Shown: in pieces, positions 11,090-25,105 of the stretch
Numbering within the stretch: the stretch's first letter is position 1
Layout: each line of letters opens with the position of its first letter
NCBI RefSeq assembly: GCF_015680705.1
Contig: NZ_JADNYP010000011.1
Coordinates: 1 to 64,000 of the forward strand
Direction: 5' to 3'
DNA length: 64,000 bases
Source: Pseudomonas fulva
GTDB lineage: Bacteria > Pseudomonadota > Gammaproteobacteria > Pseudomonadales > Pseudomonadaceae
Notes under the pieces: generated by a model
What the model saw: the letters and a program-made list of their open reading frames with translations, nothing else
The model's database searches: none
What the model was told of the DNA's origin: nothing
Made by a program: the position numbers and the translations under genes

Positions 11090-11689
11090 ATGAAGACACT
11101 CGGCACCCTCATCGCCACCTTGGCAATCGGCAGCGTCAGCCTGGCCGCGCAGGCCAGCGATACCTTCGTCGGCCTGAGCTACGGCCAGGCCAGCGACAAG
11201 ATACGCAAGTCCGGGCTGCTCCAGCGCAACACCGGCCACCTGAATACCGACGGCATCATCGGCAAGGACTCGACCTGGGGCCTGCGTGCCGGCCGGATCA
11301 ACGACCAGGGCCGCTACTATGTCACCTATGACAATACCTCCGGCCAGCACAGCGGGATCAAGCTGCGCCAGGAAAACCTGCTGGGCAGCTACGACCTGTT
11401 CCTGCCGCTGGGCGATACCACCAAGCTGTTCGGGGGCGCGAGCCTGGGCCTGACCAAGCTGGCCCAGGAATCGTCCGGGTTCAGCCGCGATACTGGCCGG
11501 GGCTACCTGTACGGCGCTCAGTTCGGCGTCCTGCAGCCGCTCACCGACAAGGCCTCGGTGGAGCTTGGCTACCGCTACCTGCGCAGCAATGCCAGCACCG
11601 AGCTGGCCAGGCATGGCCAGGCGAAGGCCGGTACCCTGAGGCTGAACAGCAGCGCCCAGACCTACCTCTCGGCCAACTACAAATTCTGA
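11090..11689 (+). CDS. oprH: Outer membrane protein OprH
   Basis: OprH is a small eight-stranded outer-membrane barrel induced by low Mg2+ that stabilises LPS when divalent cations are scarce. The product is 199 residues with a 22-residue signal peptide ending AAQA. It has alternating barrel strands, conserved stretches such as NLLGSYDLFLPLGDTTKLFGGASLGL and a terminal aromatic (NYKF) as required for barrel insertion. It aligns by eye with P. aeruginosa OprH along its whole length. A clear AAGGAG precedes the ATG. The position directly upstream of phoPQ is the conserved oprH-phoP-phoQ arrangement. Confidence 0.93.
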   Translation: MKTLGTLIATLAIGSVSLAAQASDTFVGLSYGQASDKIRKSGLLQRNTGHLNTDGIIGKDSTWGLRAGRINDQGRYYVTYDNTSGQHSGIKLRQENLLGSYDLFLPLGDTTKLFGGASLGLTKLAQESSGFSRDTGRGYLYGAQFGVLQPLTDKASVELGYRYLRSNASTELARHGQAKAGTLRLNSSAQTYLSANYKF

Positions 11690-11698
11690 TACTGGCTG

Positions 11699-11736
11699 CC
11701 AGCGAAGCAGGTGTCTGCCAACACCTGCTTCGCTGG
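11699..11736 (+). repeat. Perfect 16-bp hairpin between oprH and phoP
   Basis: CCAGCGAAGCAGGTGT pairs perfectly with the arm at 11721-11736 around a 6-base loop, starting 10 bp after the oprH stop. There is no T-run after it, so it is more likely an RNA stability or attenuation element. It could allow high oprH and lower phoPQ expression from one transcript. Confidence 0.8.
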
Positions 11737-11785
11737 TATGTTTGTCGCCCATGGCAGCCTGTGTCCTGGGGACGGGGAGATCTTC

Positions 11786-12463
11786 ATGAAGTTGCTGGTG
11801 GTCGAGGACGAGGCGCTGCTGCGCCACCACCTCCGTACGCGCCTGGGCGAAAGCGGCCACCTGGTCCAAGCGGTCGCCGACGCCGAGGAGGCGCTGTACC
11901 AGAGCATGCACTACAACCACGACCTGGCGATCATCGATCTTGGCCTGCCCGGCATGAGCGGGCTCGAGCTGATCGGCCGAATCCGCGGCCATGGCCGGAG
12001 CTTTCCAATCCTCATCCTCACCGCGCGCGGCAACTGGCAGGACAAGGTCGAGGGGCTGGCAGCCGGAGCCGATGACTACCTGGTCAAGCCTTTCCAGTTC
12101 GAGGAGCTCGAGGCGCGCCTGAACGCCTTGCTACGTCGCTGCAGCGGCTTTACCCAGGCGACCATCGCCGCGGGGCCGCTGGTGCTGGACCTCAATCGCA
12201 AGCAGGCCACGCTGGACGAGCGACCGCTGGCGCTGACCGCCTACGAATACCGCATCCTCGAATACCTGATGCGCCATCACCAGCAGGTCGTGGCCAAGGA
12301 GCGACTCATCGAGCAGTTGTACCCCGACGACGAGGAGCGCGATCCGAACGTGATCGAAGTGCTGGTCGGGCGGCTGCGCCGCAAGCTGGCCGGCACGAAT
12401 GGCTTTCGGCCGATCGATACGATCCGAGGCCTGGGCTACCTGTTCACCGAGCGCTGCCGATGA
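11786..12463 (+). CDS. phoP: Response regulator PhoP
   Basis: PhoP is a 225-residue OmpR-family regulator that responds to low Mg2+ and cationic peptides. The receiver domain has the acidic pair ED at 7-8, phospho-acceptor Asp51 (AIIDLGLPG) and Lys in LVKPF. The C-terminal winged helix ends DTIRGLGYLF. The ATG at 11786 starts the conserved MKLLVVEDEALL. The stop overlaps the phoQ start (ATGA). The presence of OprH upstream and GTTCAG repeats in its promoter argue for PhoP rather than another OmpR paralogue, with autoregulation. Confidence 0.93.
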   Translation: MKLLVVEDEALLRHHLRTRLGESGHLVQAVADAEEALYQSMHYNHDLAIIDLGLPGMSGLELIGRIRGHGRSFPILILTARGNWQDKVEGLAAGADDYLVKPFQFEELEARLNALLRRCSGFTQATIAAGPLVLDLNRKQATLDERPLALTAYEYRILEYLMRHHQQVVAKERLIEQLYPDDEERDPNVIEVLVGRLRRKLAGTNGFRPIDTIRGLGYLFTERCR

Positions 12464-13812
12464 TCGGCTCGCTACGCCTGCGCCTGATGGCTGCCGCGAC
12501 GGTACTGGCGCTGCTGTTCATGCTCGCCCTGCTGCCGGCCTTGCAGAAAACCTTCAGTCTCGCTCTCGAGGATTCGATCCAGCAGCGCCTGGCCTCCGAC
12601 GTCACCACGCTGATTTCCGCGGCGCGTATCGAAAATGGCCGCCTGCAGATGCCCGAGCTGTTGCCCGACGAACGCTACGATCTGCCTTACGCCGGCCTGC
12701 TCGGCTATATCTATGATCGTCAGGGGCGGCTGGTGTGGCAGTCTCGCGCCACCGTGGGCAGGCACATCAGCTACCAGCCTCGCTACGATGGTCGTGGCAC
12801 CGAGTTCGCCCGTATCGACCAGGCAGATGGCGAAGACTTCTTCGTCTATGACGTCGAGGTCAAGCTGCTCGGCGGCAAGGCCGCGGCCTACAGCATCGTC
12901 GCCCTCCAGCCGGTGCGCGAATACCGGCAAACCCTCGACGGGCTTCGCGAGAAGCTCTACCTGGGCTTCGCCGCCGCCTTGTCCGTGCTGCTGGTGCTGC
13001 TCTGGGTGGGCCTGACCTGGGGATTGCGTTCGTTGCGGCGCCTGAGTCGGGAGCTCGACGAGGTCGAAAGCGGCCAGCGGCAAAGCCTCAGTGGCGACCA
13101 TCCGCGGGAGTTGCTGCGCCTGACCGGCTCGCTGAACCGGCTGCTGCACAGCGAGCGGGAACAACGCCAGCGTTACCGTGATTCGCTGGACGACCTGGCC
13201 CACAGCCTCAAGACACCGCTGGCGGTGTTGCAGGGGGTTGGTGACAACCTGGGCAAGACGCCCGGCGAGCGGGAGCAGGCCCAGGTGCTACAGACGCAGA
13301 TCGAGCGCATGAGTCAGCAGATCGACTACCAGTTGCAGCGGGCCAGCTTGCGCAAGAGCGGCCTGGTCCGTCACCAGGTGTCGCTTCGACCGGTCCTGCA
13401 AGGGGTGTGCGAGACCTTGGCCAAGGTCTACCGGGACAAGCAGGTGGAGGTCGAGCTGGACGTGGCGGCCCAGGCCCAGGTACCGATGGAACAGGGTGCG
13501 TTGCTGGAGCTGCTTGGCAACCTGTTGGAAAACGCTTATCGCCTCTGTCTCGGCAAGGTCAGGGTCAGCCTGCTCGTATCGGCGGGGCGTTTGCAGTTGT
13601 GCATCGAAGACGACGGCCCCGGTGTACCCTTCGAGCAACGCGAGCGTATCCTGCACCGTGGCGAGCGCCTTGACCGACAGCATCCAGGGCAAGGCATCGG
13701 CCTAGCGGTGGTCAAGGACATCCTGGAAAGCTATGACGCTCACCTGGAGCTGGGCGACTCGCCGCTTGGTGGCGCGGCGTTTCGCATCCTCTTCAGCCAG
13801 GACCAGGCCTGA
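12460..13812 (+). CDS. phoQ: Sensor histidine kinase PhoQ
   Basis: PhoQ is the membrane partner of PhoP that senses divalent cations and antimicrobial peptides in the periplasm. The 450-residue protein has a first membrane helix at about 8-28, a periplasmic sensor of about 135 residues rich in acidic residues, a second helix at about 167-189, and a HAMP-like linker. The kinase core has the phospho-acceptor His248 in LAHSLKTPL. The ATP-binding boxes are N (LLENAY), G1 (EDDGPGV) and G2 (GQGIGLAVV). It overlaps phoP by four bases. Confidence 0.93.
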   Translation: MIGSLRLRLMAAATVLALLFMLALLPALQKTFSLALEDSIQQRLASDVTTLISAARIENGRLQMPELLPDERYDLPYAGLLGYIYDRQGRLVWQSRATVGRHISYQPRYDGRGTEFARIDQADGEDFFVYDVEVKLLGGKAAAYSIVALQPVREYRQTLDGLREKLYLGFAAALSVLLVLLWVGLTWGLRSLRRLSRELDEVESGQRQSLSGDHPRELLRLTGSLNRLLHSEREQRQRYRDSLDDLAHSLKTPLAVLQGVGDNLGKTPGEREQAQVLQTQIERMSQQIDYQLQRASLRKSGLVRHQVSLRPVLQGVCETLAKVYRDKQVEVELDVAAQAQVPMEQGALLELLGNLLENAYRLCLGKVRVSLLVSAGRLQLCIEDDGPGVPFEQRERILHRGERLDRQHPGQGIGLAVVKDILESYDAHLELGDSPLGGAAFRILFSQDQA

Positions 13813-13886
13813 GGCTCGTTGCGGGCGCATGAGCGAGCCTTGCTGAAAGCAGTCGAACCGAAGAGCTCGCCGCGCGACAGCGGCGA

Positions 13887-13941
13887 GGCGGGTTTCCGCC
13901 GCGAAGGGCCGGATCGTCGATGCCGAAGGCGGAAAACCGCC
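13887..13941. repeat. Inverted repeat after phoQ
   Basis: GGCGGGTTTCCGCC and GGCGGAAAACCGCC face each other across 27 bases with one mismatch. Each arm is also nearly self-palindromic. It may be a terminator or REP-like unit; there is no T-run. Confidence 0.45.
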
Positions 13942-14027
13942 ATGTGGACCTGATGGCGTGCACTTTCAACGAGCAGTTCGACCAGCCAAATCCAGTGTTT
14001 GCACCGGTTTTGGGCAATTGGCACTGT

Positions 14028-14044
14028 CCTTGCTCAAGCTTGCG
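14028..14044 (+). promoter_or_regulatory. Sigma-54 promoter of dctA
   Basis: TTGGCACTGTCCTTGCT matches the -24/-12 consensus with the invariant GG (14030-31) and GC (14042-43) exactly ten bases apart. It lies 120 bp before dctA. Sigma-54 control by the DctB/DctD two-component system is established for dctA in rhizobia and pseudomonads. Confidence 0.85.
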
Positions 14045-14113
14045 TCAGAGTTCTGCAACCTGCAGTTCCAGACAACAAATCCCTCCAGGTGCAGGAGGGT
14101 TAGCGCAAGGTGA

Positions 14114-15484
<1,371 letters not shown>

Positions 15485-15509
15485 TCCTGCCAAACGATCC
15501 TGGCGTACA

Positions 15510-15539
15510 GACAAAGGCGACCTTGCGGTCGCCTTTGTC
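15510..15539 (+). terminator. dctA terminator
   Basis: GACAAAGGCGACC pairs perfectly with GGTCGCCTTTGTC around a TTGC loop, 26 bp after the dctA stop. The stem is strong and nearly symmetric, so it may also terminate sprT from the other strand. Confidence 0.85.
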
Positions 15540-15595
15540 GTTCGAGGGATCTGCTGGGCGCCGGCCGCCTCGGCTGTGCAGGCGCCTGCGTCGTT

Positions 15596-16090
15596 TCATT
15601 CCACGCGCGTCTCGCCACTGTACTTGAGCAGCTGCTTGCAGGTGCGGCAGATGTAGCGTCGACCCTGGCGCACCAGCTTGTGTCGCTGCCCGGTGAAGGC
15701 AAAGTCGCTCTGTGGGCAAGGGCAGCGGTAGATGTAGCGGGTGACGAGGCGACGCTTGACCTCGTAGTCATGGCAGCGCTTGGGCGGCAGCTCGTAGACG
15801 CCACGCATGATCAGCTGCCATTGCTCGCCGTGTGGCTGGATACGACCGCCGAACAGCTGGTGTGCGACCAGGTGTGCCACTTCATGGGCGACGGTCTGGC
15901 GCAAGAAGTCCTCGGTGTTTTCCCGGTACAGTTGCAGGTTGAAACGCAGCAGGTTGCGCTGCAGGTGGGCCACCCCGGCTTTCTGGCCGCGTAGCTTGAA
16001 GCTGACCTCGGGACGGGGGAAAGGGCGCTTGAAGAAGGCCTCGGCCTGCTGGTAACAGGTCTCGACGCGTTGCATGAGCAAATCGGGCAT
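15596..16090 (-). CDS. sprT: SprT-family zinc metalloprotease
   Basis: This 164-residue protein has the zincin motif HEVAHL with a third metal ligand in PHGEQW, and a C-terminal zinc ribbon (CPC...CRTC). It belongs to the SprT/Spartan-like family; bacterial SprT's own role is poorly defined. The ATG at 16090 (MPDLLMQRVE) is chosen over the earlier start at 16114 because family members begin there. It is convergent with dctA. Confidence 0.92.
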   Translation of the reverse strand: MPDLLMQRVETCYQQAEAFFKRPFPRPEVSFKLRGQKAGVAHLQRNLLRFNLQLYRENTEDFLRQTVAHEVAHLVAHQLFGGRIQPHGEQWQLIMRGVYELPPKRCHDYEVKRRLVTRYIYRCPCPQSDFAFTGQRHKLVRQGRRYICRTCKQLLKYSGETRVE

Positions 16091-16139
16091 GGCTTGGAAC
16101 TCCTCGCCCATCATTATGCCGCAAGCCAGCCATCTTCAC

Positions 16140-16193
16140 CGCGCCAGCGGTCAGCGAAGCGCCAGGACACCGCTCGCTTGCGCCGCTGGCGCG
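16140..16193. repeat. 11-bp perfect inverted repeat
   Basis: CGCGCCAGCGG (16140-16150) and CCGCTGGCGCG (16183-16193) flank a 32-base loop that can fold further. It sits in the short gap between the Yip1-family gene and sprT and may end the upstream transcript. It could also be a REP-like element. Confidence 0.5.
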
Positions 16194-16207
16194 AAGGCAC
16201 TGGTTCG

Positions 16208-16807
16208 CTAGCCGACGTACACAGGCCCCACACCCAGTCCCCAGATGATCACGCTGCTCGCCATGATCGCCACCAGCACCACCAGGCCCACGGCCAGTAC
16301 GGAGCTGGAGAACAGGAAACCTTCGTCGGCAGGCAGGTTCATGAAGGTGGGCAGCCCCACATAAAGCAGGTAGATGGTGTAGCAGACCGCCGCGGTGCCA
16401 ACCAGCATGCCCAGCCAGAGATGCGGGTACAGGGCGGCCAGGCCACCGATGAACAACGGCGTGGCGGTATAGGTGGCGAACGCGACGCAGCGCGCCAGCG
16501 AGGGCGTCGCATCATAGGTTCCGGCCATCCAGTGAATGAATGCTCCCATCACCGCGACGCCAGCGAGCATGGCCAGGTAGGACATCAAGCTCATCCAGAA
16601 GGCGCTTTCCAGAGTCAGCATCACCGCGGCTCGATCGGCGATCACCCAGCCGACCTGCGTGGTGCCGATGAACGCCGACACAGCTGGGATCGCCGCCAGG
16701 ATCAGGGTATGAGTCAGGTACATGTGGCCAATGCTTTGCTCCTCGCCACGGATCTCTCGCCACTCCTGATCGGGATGAGTGAACAAGCCCAGAACATGAT
16801 GGATCAT
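16208..16807 (-). CDS. Yip1-family inner-membrane protein
   Basis: This 199-residue integral membrane protein has about five hydrophobic helices. It starts MIHHVLGLFTHPDQEWREI, whose short amphipathic lead before the first helix is typical of bacterial YIP1-domain proteins. The ATG at 16807 is used because upstream codons of the open frame are Arg/Pro-rich and not conserved-looking. The molecular function of this bacterial family is unknown. It lies on the same strand as sprT, about 120 bp upstream. Confidence 0.8.
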   Translation of the reverse strand: MIHHVLGLFTHPDQEWREIRGEEQSIGHMYLTHTLILAAIPAVSAFIGTTQVGWVIADRAAVMLTLESAFWMSLMSYLAMLAGVAVMGAFIHWMAGTYDATPSLARCVAFATYTATPLFIGGLAALYPHLWLGMLVGTAAVCYTIYLLYVGLPTFMNLPADEGFLFSSSVLAVGLVVLVAIMASSVIIWGLGVGPVYVG

Positions 16808-17073
16808 GCCGGCCACTCCTGTCTTGGTTGCCAGACGGCCCCGGTGGGGCGGTAGCGGCTGCAGGTGCGAATGGGATGTCGAGCGCAAGGGCGCCTGGGC
16901 CTCATGAGGCAGTATAGGAAGCGTCCGCCGACCGGTACGCCGCTTTTTAGAGCAAATGGTGCTCGCCGCCAGCGCCGTGATTACCCGGCGGTCTTTATCG
17001 GAAGGCCCTACGCGAGGGCGTGGTTTGTGCGTAAAATAGCCGGCTTTTGTCACACCTCGCGGACGCAAGCGCT

Positions 17074-17898
17074 ATGGGCACCCTTTCGGTCAATCAGAAC
17101 AAACTGCAGAAACGCCTGCGGCGTCTCGCCGGCGAAGCCATCACCGACTACAACATGATCGAGGATGGCGACAAGGTCATGGTCTGCCTGTCCGGCGGCA
17201 AGGACAGCTACACCATGCTCGATGTCCTGCTGCATCTGCAGAAGGTGGCCCCGATCAAGTTCGAGATCGTCGCGGTGAACATGGACCAGAAGCAGCCGGG
17301 CTTCCCTGAGCATGTGCTGCCGGCCTATCTCGAAACCCTTGGCATCGAGTACCACATCGTCGAGAAGGACACCTACTCGGTGGTCAAGGAGCTGATCCCG
17401 GAAGGCAAGACCACCTGTTCGCTGTGCTCGCGCCTGCGTCGCGGTACCCTGTACACCTTCGCCGACGAGATCGGCGCGACGAAGATGGCGCTGGGGCACC
17501 ACCGCGATGACATCGTCGAGACCTTCTACCTCAACATGTTCTTCAACGGCACCATGAAGGCCATGCCGCCCAAGCTGCGTGCCGACGATGGTCGCAACGT
17601 GGTGATCCGTCCGCTGGCCTATTGCAGCGAAAAGGACATCCAGGCCTATTCGGACATGCGCCAGTTCCCGATCATCCCGTGCAACCTGTGCGGCTCGCAG
17701 GAAAACCTGCAGCGCCAGGTGGTCAAGGAAATGCTGGTGGAATGGGAGCGCAAGCATCCCGGGCGCACCGACAACATCTTCCGCGCCCTGCAGAACGTGG
17801 TGCCGTCTCAGCTGGCCGATCGCAACCTGTTCGATTTCGCCAGCCTGCGCATCGACGAGAGCGCCACCCCCCGTTTTCTCGACGTAGTGAACATCTGA
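17074..17898 (+). CDS. ttcA: tRNA 2-thiocytidine synthetase TtcA
   Basis: TtcA thiolates cytidine 32 of certain tRNAs in an ATP-dependent reaction using a [4Fe-4S] cluster. The 274-residue protein has the PP-loop [10 protein letters not shown] that adenylates the substrate. The cysteine pairs [10 protein letters not shown] and PCNLCGSQ identify the TtcA subgroup and its iron-sulfur cluster. The ATG at 17074 begins the conserved [12 protein letters not shown]. It is followed after four bases by the glycosylase gene, suggesting cotranscription. Confidence 0.95.
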   Translation: MGTLSVNQNKLQKRLRRLAGEAITDYNMIEDGDKVMVCLSGGKDSYTMLDVLLHLQKVAPIKFEIVAVNMDQKQPGFPEHVLPAYLETLGIEYHIVEKDTYSVVKELIPEGKTTCSLCSRLRRGTLYTFADEIGATKMALGHHRDDIVETFYLNMFFNGTMKAMPPKLRADDGRNVVIRPLAYCSEKDIQAYSDMRQFPIIPCNLCGSQENLQRQVVKEMLVEWERKHPGRTDNIFRALQNVVPSQLADRNLFDFASLRIDESATPRFLDVVNI

Positions 17899-17902
17899 TC
17901 CG

Positions 17903-18574
17903 ATGCGTGACTACAAGTGGCTGCATGAATACTGCCTGAACCGCTTCGGCTCGGCGGCAGCGCTGGAAGCCAGGCTGCCGCAACCCAGGTCCGCGGCGCA
18001 GTTGCGCGCCATCGGCGACGACCGCTACCTGTCGACCCTGGCTCTGCGGGTGTTTCGCGCCGGACTCAAGCACAGCCTGGTGGATGCCAAGTGGCCGGCC
18101 TTCGAACAGGTGTTCTTCGGGTTCGATCCGGAAAAGGTCGTGCTCATGAGTGCCGAGCACCTTGAGCGCTTGATGCAGGACGCCCGCATCATTCGTCATC
18201 TCGGCAAGCTCAAGAGCGTACCGCGCAATGCGCAGATGATCCTCGACGTGCAGAAGGACCACGGTAGCTTCGCCGCCTTCATCGCCGACTGGCCGGTGAC
18301 CGATATCGTCGGCCTGTGGAAGTACCTGACCCGACACGGCAACCAGCTCGGCGGCCTGTCGGCGCCCCGCTTCTTGCGCATGGCCGGCAAGGATACCTTC
18401 GTGCCCACTGGGGACGTGGCCGCCGCGCTGGTCGCCCAGGGTGTGGTCGACAAGCAGCCCACCAGCCAGCGCGACCTGGCGTTGGTGCAAGAGGCGTTCA
18501 ACCAGTGGCACGAGCAAAGCGGCCGACCGTTGTGCCAGCTTTCGGTGATGCTAGCCCATACGGTGAATCACTGA
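17903..18574 (+). CDS. DNA-3-methyladenine glycosylase I-like protein
   Basis: This 223-residue protein has the HhH-GPD-like fold of the Tag family, which removes 3-methyladenine from alkylated DNA. Recognisable parts are YLSTLALRVFRAGLKHSLVDAKW near the N-terminus and the helix-hairpin region IIRHLGKLKSVPRNAQ. It lacks the C-terminal zinc site of classical E. coli Tag, so it may be a divergent member. It begins four bases after ttcA, an arrangement shared across pseudomonads as far as I recall. Confidence 0.8.
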   Translation: MRDYKWLHEYCLNRFGSAAALEARLPQPRSAAQLRAIGDDRYLSTLALRVFRAGLKHSLVDAKWPAFEQVFFGFDPEKVVLMSAEHLERLMQDARIIRHLGKLKSVPRNAQMILDVQKDHGSFAAFIADWPVTDIVGLWKYLTRHGNQLGGLSAPRFLRMAGKDTFVPTGDVAAALVAQGVVDKQPTSQRDLALVQEAFNQWHEQSGRPLCQLSVMLAHTVNH

Positions 18575-18718
18575 TGCCTGGCAGTCACGGCAGTTCGTAG
18601 GAACGACCCTGCGACACCCAGCGATGGGTCTGCCAGGTCACGCTGCTGAACCTGCGGCCCTTGCGGGCCGATCGCGGCCGGTCCATTGAATCACACCACT
18701 GGTTTCAAGACTCGCGAA

Positions 18719-19674
<956 letters not shown>

Positions 19675-19758
19675 GACAGGTCGCATCCAGCAGGGTGTGG
19701 CAGCTATTCTAACCGCAGCGACTCGATCGCTCGCTTGAAAACTTCACGAGGATGTCCC

Positions 19759-20217
19759 ATGACAAGACGTTTGGCGGCGGCACTGGCCATCAGCATGAGC
19801 CTGCTGCTCGGTGGTTGCGGTGCCGACTACGGGGTGGATCAGCACGGCAAGGCGGTGCAGGCCGAGCAGATCGACGGGCATTGGCTGGTGCTCAACTACT
19901 GGGCGGAGTGGTGCGGCCCATGCCGCACGGAGGTACCCCAGCTCAACGCCGCCGCCAAGCAATGGCAGTCCGAAGGGATCAAGGTGGTCGGGGTCAATTT
20001 CGATGGCCTGCAGGGCGACGAACTCAGGCAGGCCAGCGAAACCCTGGGCATCGAGTTCACCGTCCTGGCCCAGGATCCGGCCGAGCGCTACGACCTGCCA
20101 CGCAGCGAGGCCCTGCCGGTGACCTACATCATCGACGACAAGGGCAAGGTGCGCGAGCAGTTGCTCGGCGAGCAGACGCTCGAAGGCTTGCAGCAGAAAA
20201 TCAAGGCGCTTCGGTAA
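19759..20217 (+). CDS. TlpA-like thioredoxin lipoprotein
   Basis: This 152-residue protein starts with a lipoprotein signal (LLLGGC lipobox), placing it on the periplasmic side of a membrane. The body is a thioredoxin fold with active site EWCGPC and cis-Pro region ALPVTYIID. TlpA/ResA-like proteins reduce periplasmic disulphides or cytochrome c apoproteins; the partner here is not evident. The long upstream open frame (from 19411) lies over arsC antisense and is ignored. The start at 19759 fits the signal peptide. Confidence 0.85.
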   Translation: MTRRLAAALAISMSLLLGGCGADYGVDQHGKAVQAEQIDGHWLVLNYWAEWCGPCRTEVPQLNAAAKQWQSEGIKVVGVNFDGLQGDELRQASETLGIEFTVLAQDPAERYDLPRSEALPVTYIIDDKGKVREQLLGEQTLEGLQQKIKALR

Positions 20218-20355
20218 GCGGCGGGTCGCAAGCCCCAAGCCCTACGCTGCAAGCTGAGCGCAGTGTCTGGGGCGCTGCGTTTCAGGCAGTGATTCAGTGC
20301 ATGAAAGTTGATTATCGACTTGCCTTAATGAGATTTGGCACGCACTGGCTTGCGG

Positions 20356-20754
20356 CTACTCCGCCCAGAACCGCAGCGGCTTGCCCTCGGCCGGCCAGAA
20401 GCGTACCTGGCCTTCGGCCGAGACATCCCAGCGCTGGAGCTTGGGCAAGGCTTCGATGAAGCGCTGTTCCTGCTCCATGATCGCCGGCGCGCAGAGCTTG
20501 CGGGTCTTTCCCGGAGCGCCGAAGGTGATGCGTTCGCCATCGAGCGCATACGGTGCGAACCAGTGGTTGCAGCCGGCATTGCCGTAGGCCCGGTTGTCCG
20601 ACCCCAAGGTCAGGGTCAGGTGACTGTCGTCGATCAGCGGGCGTTCGCCGATCCACTCCAGCACGTAGCTGCGTTCCTGCTCCAGCTGCGCTCCGCGCTC
20701 GGCGCAGCCAAGCAGGGCACAGGCGATGAGCGTACCGGCCAGGGCGTGTCTCAT
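20356..20754 (-). CDS. META-domain (HslJ-like) lipoprotein
   Basis: This 132-residue protein has a lipoprotein signal (IACALLGC) and a META domain. The conserved features are the GNAGCNHWFAPY segment and the late TRKLCAPAIMEQEQRF motif. E. coli HslJ, a relative, is linked to novobiocin resistance; a specific function here is unknown. Its ATG shares one base with the stop of the gene upstream (TGATG), so the pair is translationally coupled. Confidence 0.8.
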   Translation of the reverse strand: MRHALAGTLIACALLGCAERGAQLEQERSYVLEWIGERPLIDDSHLTLTLGSDNRAYGNAGCNHWFAPYALDGERITFGAPGKTRKLCAPAIMEQEQRFIEALPKLQRWDVSAEGQVRFWPAEGKPLRFWAE

Positions 20755-21188
20755 CAGGCTGGCTCCTGGCAGTCCGGGCACAGATGGCGCTCACCCTGGC
20801 TGGCCCAGCCCAGTTCGGCGATGCGCGCGCTCGCTGCCGACTGGCGAGCCTTGGCGCCGAGCTTGGCATCCACCGCGAACTCGAAGTCGAGCACGCTCTG
20901 GCAGCGGTCGCACTTGACTTGCCACTGGCGAATCTCCAGTTCGTTGAATACAGGCCCGCTGGCCACGGCGACCCACTGGCCGCTTGGGTTGATCAGGTGC
21001 CGAACGCTTTCCACGACCAGGCGCATGGACAGCTCGCGGCTGCCCTTGAGGGTGACCAGCAGGACATCGCCTCGCTGGATGGCGCCGCCGTTGCCGGTGA
21101 CCTGGTAGCGACCCGGCACCAGGGCGCGGCATTCGATCAGGGTGTGCTGCGGATTGAACAGGGTGTAGCGGAAATCGTGCTCGACCAT
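20754..21188 (-). CDS. Conserved hypothetical protein with zinc-ribbon-like cysteines
   Basis: This 144-residue protein has a PilZ-like or beta-rich N-terminal part (GGAIQRGDVLLVTLKGSREL...). Two CxxC pairs (KCDRC and CPDC) near residues 93 and 139 probably bind zinc. A TGGAGGA site lies just before the ATG. It is coupled to the META lipoprotein. I do not recognise a named family. Confidence 0.7.
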   Translation of the reverse strand: MVEHDFRYTLFNPQHTLIECRALVPGRYQVTGNGGAIQRGDVLLVTLKGSRELSMRLVVESVRHLINPSGQWVAVASGPVFNELEIRQWQVKCDRCQSVLDFEFAVDAKLGAKARQSAASARIAELGWASQGERHLCPDCQEPA

Positions 21189-21266
21189 AGGTCCTCCAGA
21201 ATTGCCGCGTATTGTAGGGCCAGTCGCGGTTTAATTCACGAGCGCCGGCACCCTGTGTATCGACTG

Positions 21267-22256
21267 CTAGCCCGCGACCAGGTTGCGCGGCTGCCCGGCC
21301 GACCAGGCGAGCACGTTGTCCAGGGTGGTACGCGCGATGGCGTCCAGCGCCTCGCCCGTCAGGAAAGCTTGGTGGGCCGTGACGATCACGTTGGGGAAGG
21401 TCAGCAGGCGGGCCAGCACGTCGTCCTGCAAGGGCAGGTCCGAGCGGTCCTCGAAGAACAGGCGAGCCTCTTCCTCATAGACATCCAGCCCGAGGTAACC
21501 CAATCGGCCAGTCTTCAGCGCATCGATCAACGCCGGAGTATCGACCAGCGCGCCTCGGCCGGTATTGATCAGCATCGCGCCAGGCTGCAGCTCGGCCAGG
21601 CTGCGTGCATTGATCAGATGGTGGGTCTGCTCGGTCAGCGGGCAATGCAGGCTGATCACCCGGGCTTCGCGCAGCAGTTGCTCCAGCTCCACGTACCGTA
21701 CGCCAAGTGCCAGCAGCTCGGGATCAGGATACGGGTCGCAGGCCAGCAGCCGGCAGCCGAAGCCGGCCATGATGCGCGCGAACGTCGCGCCGATCTGCCC
21801 GGTGCCGACCACGCCGACGCACTTGCCGTACAGGTCGAAGCCGGTCAGCCCGTGCAGGGTGAAGTCGCCGTCGCGGGTGCGGTTGTAGGCTCGGTGCAGT
21901 CGGCGGTTGAGGGCCAGCACCAGGGCCACGGCATGCTCGGCCACCGCATGCGGCGAGTAGGCCGGCACCCGGACCACGTCCAGGCCCAGGCGTTGGGCAG
22001 CGCTCAGGTCGACATGGTTGTAGCCGGCCGAGCGCAGGGCGATCAGTCTTGTACCGCCCTGGGCCAGCCGCTCGAGCACGCTGGCATCCAGCTCGTCGTT
22101 GATGAATGCGCAGACCACCTCGAACCCATGGGCCAGGACCACCGTATCGGTGGTCAGCCGAGCGGGCTGGAAATGCAGGTCGAAACTGCCGCTAGCGGCA
22201 GCCTTGCTGAAACTGTCCTGGTCATGGAGCTGGCTGCTGTACAACAGAATGCGCAT
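21267..22256 (-). CDS. ldhA: D-lactate dehydrogenase (2-hydroxyacid dehydrogenase)
   Basis: This 329-residue NAD-dependent D-2-hydroxyacid dehydrogenase is of the fermentative LdhA type, reducing pyruvate to D-lactate when respiration is limited. The NAD-binding motif is GVVGTGQIGATFARIM. The catalytic Arg, Glu and His are found in NTGRGALVD, the DVYEEEARLF region and TAHQAFLT. The LdhA-specific segment is YSPHAVAEHAVALVLALNR. It lies 90 bp downstream of gacS on the same strand, the pairing also seen in P. aeruginosa. Confidence 0.95.
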   Translation of the reverse strand: MRILLYSSQLHDQDSFSKAAASGSFDLHFQPARLTTDTVVLAHGFEVVCAFINDELDASVLERLAQGGTRLIALRSAGYNHVDLSAAQRLGLDVVRVPAYSPHAVAEHAVALVLALNRRLHRAYNRTRDGDFTLHGLTGFDLYGKCVGVVGTGQIGATFARIMAGFGCRLLACDPYPDPELLALGVRYVELEQLLREARVISLHCPLTEQTHHLINARSLAELQPGAMLINTGRGALVDTPALIDALKTGRLGYLGLDVYEEEARLFFEDRSDLPLQDDVLARLLTFPNVIVTAHQAFLTGEALDAIARTTLDNVLAWSAGQPRNLVAG

Positions 22257-22345
22257 GGCGTGGTCTTCCTGTCATGGGGAAACCCAGTGTAGCCAGGCCG
22301 GCAAGTACGCGCATTGACCTGCGCCGGTGCGCCGGCCCAGGCAGA

Positions 22346-25105
<2,760 letters not shown>

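Noticed and set aside
18600..18718. GC-rich repeats after the glycosylase gene
   Set aside because: They are short and imperfect with no consistent unit, so no REP call is made.
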